Assembly (NCBI GenBank): GCA_016795545.1
Contig: JAEUGX010000068.1
Coordinates: 1-64,000 of the forward strand
From: Opitutaceae bacterium
GTDB lineage: Bacteria > Verrucomicrobiota > Verrucomicrobiia > Opitutales > Opitutaceae
DNA length: 64,000 nt
Reading direction: 5' to 3'
Part shown: in pieces, positions 63,621 to 64,000 of the stretch
Numbering within the stretch: position 1 is the stretch's first letter
Layout of the letters: each line of letters starts with the position of its first letter
Translations under genes and position numbers: made by a program
Notes under the pieces: generated by a model
The model's input: only the letters and a program-made list of their open reading frames with translations
Databases searched by the model: none
Told to the model about the DNA's origin: nothing

Positions 63621-64000
63621 ATGGCGGCTGTGGCTTCCGTCATTCATGTGCTCACCGGCTGCACCGCGGTCGGCAAGACCGCCCTGGCCCTGGGCTGGGC
63701 GGAAGCCAACGACGCGGAGATCCTGTCGTGCGACTCGCTGCTTTTTTACCGGGGCATGGACATCGGGACCGCCAAGCCGACCCGGGAGGAGCGGGCGCGG
63801 GTGCCGCATCACCTGGTTGACACCAACGCCGTGACGGAGCCCATGGACGTCGCTCGTTACGTGGTGTTGGCGCGCCGCGCCGCCGAGGGAATCTGGGCGC
63901 GGGGCCGGCGGGTGCTGGTCGCCGGCGGCAGCGGGTTCTACCTCAGGGCCTTTTTCGGGCCGGTGGCTGACGACATCGCGGTGCCGCCCGCCCTGAGGGA
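63621..64000 (+). CDS. miaA: tRNA dimethylallyltransferase MiaA, N-terminal part (runs off the right edge)
   Basis: About 126 residues from ATG 63621 are visible. P-loop GCTAVGKTALAL (usual form GPTASGKT), then the DSLLFYRGMDIGTAKPT block with the catalytic Asp, VPHHLVDT, and GGSGFYLRAF. It prenylates A37 of tRNAs reading UNN codons. The reading frame is open to base 64000. Confidence 0.95.
   Translation, partial: MAAVASVIHVLTGCTAVGKTALALGWAEANDAEILSCDSLLFYRGMDIGTAKPTREERARVPHHLVDTNAVTEPMDVARYVVLARRAAEGIWARGRRVLVAGGSGFYLRAFFGPVADDIAVPPALR

Overview
The window is GC-rich, densely coded bacterial chromosome from a Gram-negative organism: it carries Kdo transferase, TonB-dependent receptor, porin and outer-membrane beta-barrel genes. 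Few genes have a clear Shine-Dalgarno sequence; starts often follow pyrimidine-rich leaders. Two dispersed-repeat islands, tandem RNase HIII and HII genes, and the style of the TonB receptor and PIN-TRAM protein fit a verrucomicrobium of the Opitutaceae type. That assignment is inference, since there is no rRNA in the window. Almost everything looks chromosomal; no phage, IS element or CRISPR array was seen.

Layout. 1-11.4 kb: 5' end of an S9 peptidase gene, dnaE, rpsU with a strong terminator, a TIM-barrel sugar-phosphate isomerase-like gene, a DUF3817 protein, mutY, rnhC-rnhB, a PAS histidine kinase and two small secreted proteins. 11.7-18.3 kb: an NtrC-type regulator, then a polysaccharide-type set (membrane glycosyltransferase-like protein, outer-membrane beta-barrel, Wzz/BY-kinase). 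18.7-24.2 kb: tyrA-aroA-cmk-plsC on the minus strand, an EVE protein, a 43-residue membrane protein and a PIN-TRAM protein. 24.2-30.1 kb: minus-strand cluster HIT-phoH-ybeY-DUF502-recO-(nuclease+XPD helicase). 30.2-33.1 kb: a TetR-ketosynthase-hydrolase mini-operon behind a perfect 18-bp palindrome. 33-37 kb: M16 peptidase and a deoxyhypusine-synthase-like protein. 37.3-41.7 kb: waaA, facing a tight three-gene operon GT4-PlcP-like-MGDG-synthase-like. 41.8-46.3 kb: SNF2 helicase and CLC channel. 46.3-59 kb: a phosphate region (porin, pstS, pstC, pstA, pstB, phoU; TonB receptor/GntR pair; pit and its DUF47 partner). 59-64 kb: a tRNA-His/GIY-YIG tandem repeat structure, an EEP hydrolase, trpA, a GGDEF response regulator, a lipid kinase and the 5' end of miaA.

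Two things stand out. First, phosphate: three sites with 11-bp-phased direct repeats (GTCAC/GTAAC type, the geometry of PhoB boxes) lie before the porin-pstS pair, before pstC, and, more degenerate, before the GT4-PlcP-GT28 operon. Together this reads as a Pho regulon in which phosphate uptake and replacement of phospholipids by glycolipids are co-controlled. Second, tRNA-His is followed by an intact GIY-YIG endonuclease gene, then by a second partial copy of the tRNA 3' part and a GIY-YIG remnant whose active-site Tyr codon is TAG. This looks like repeated insertion of a very small nuclease element at a tRNA 3' end.
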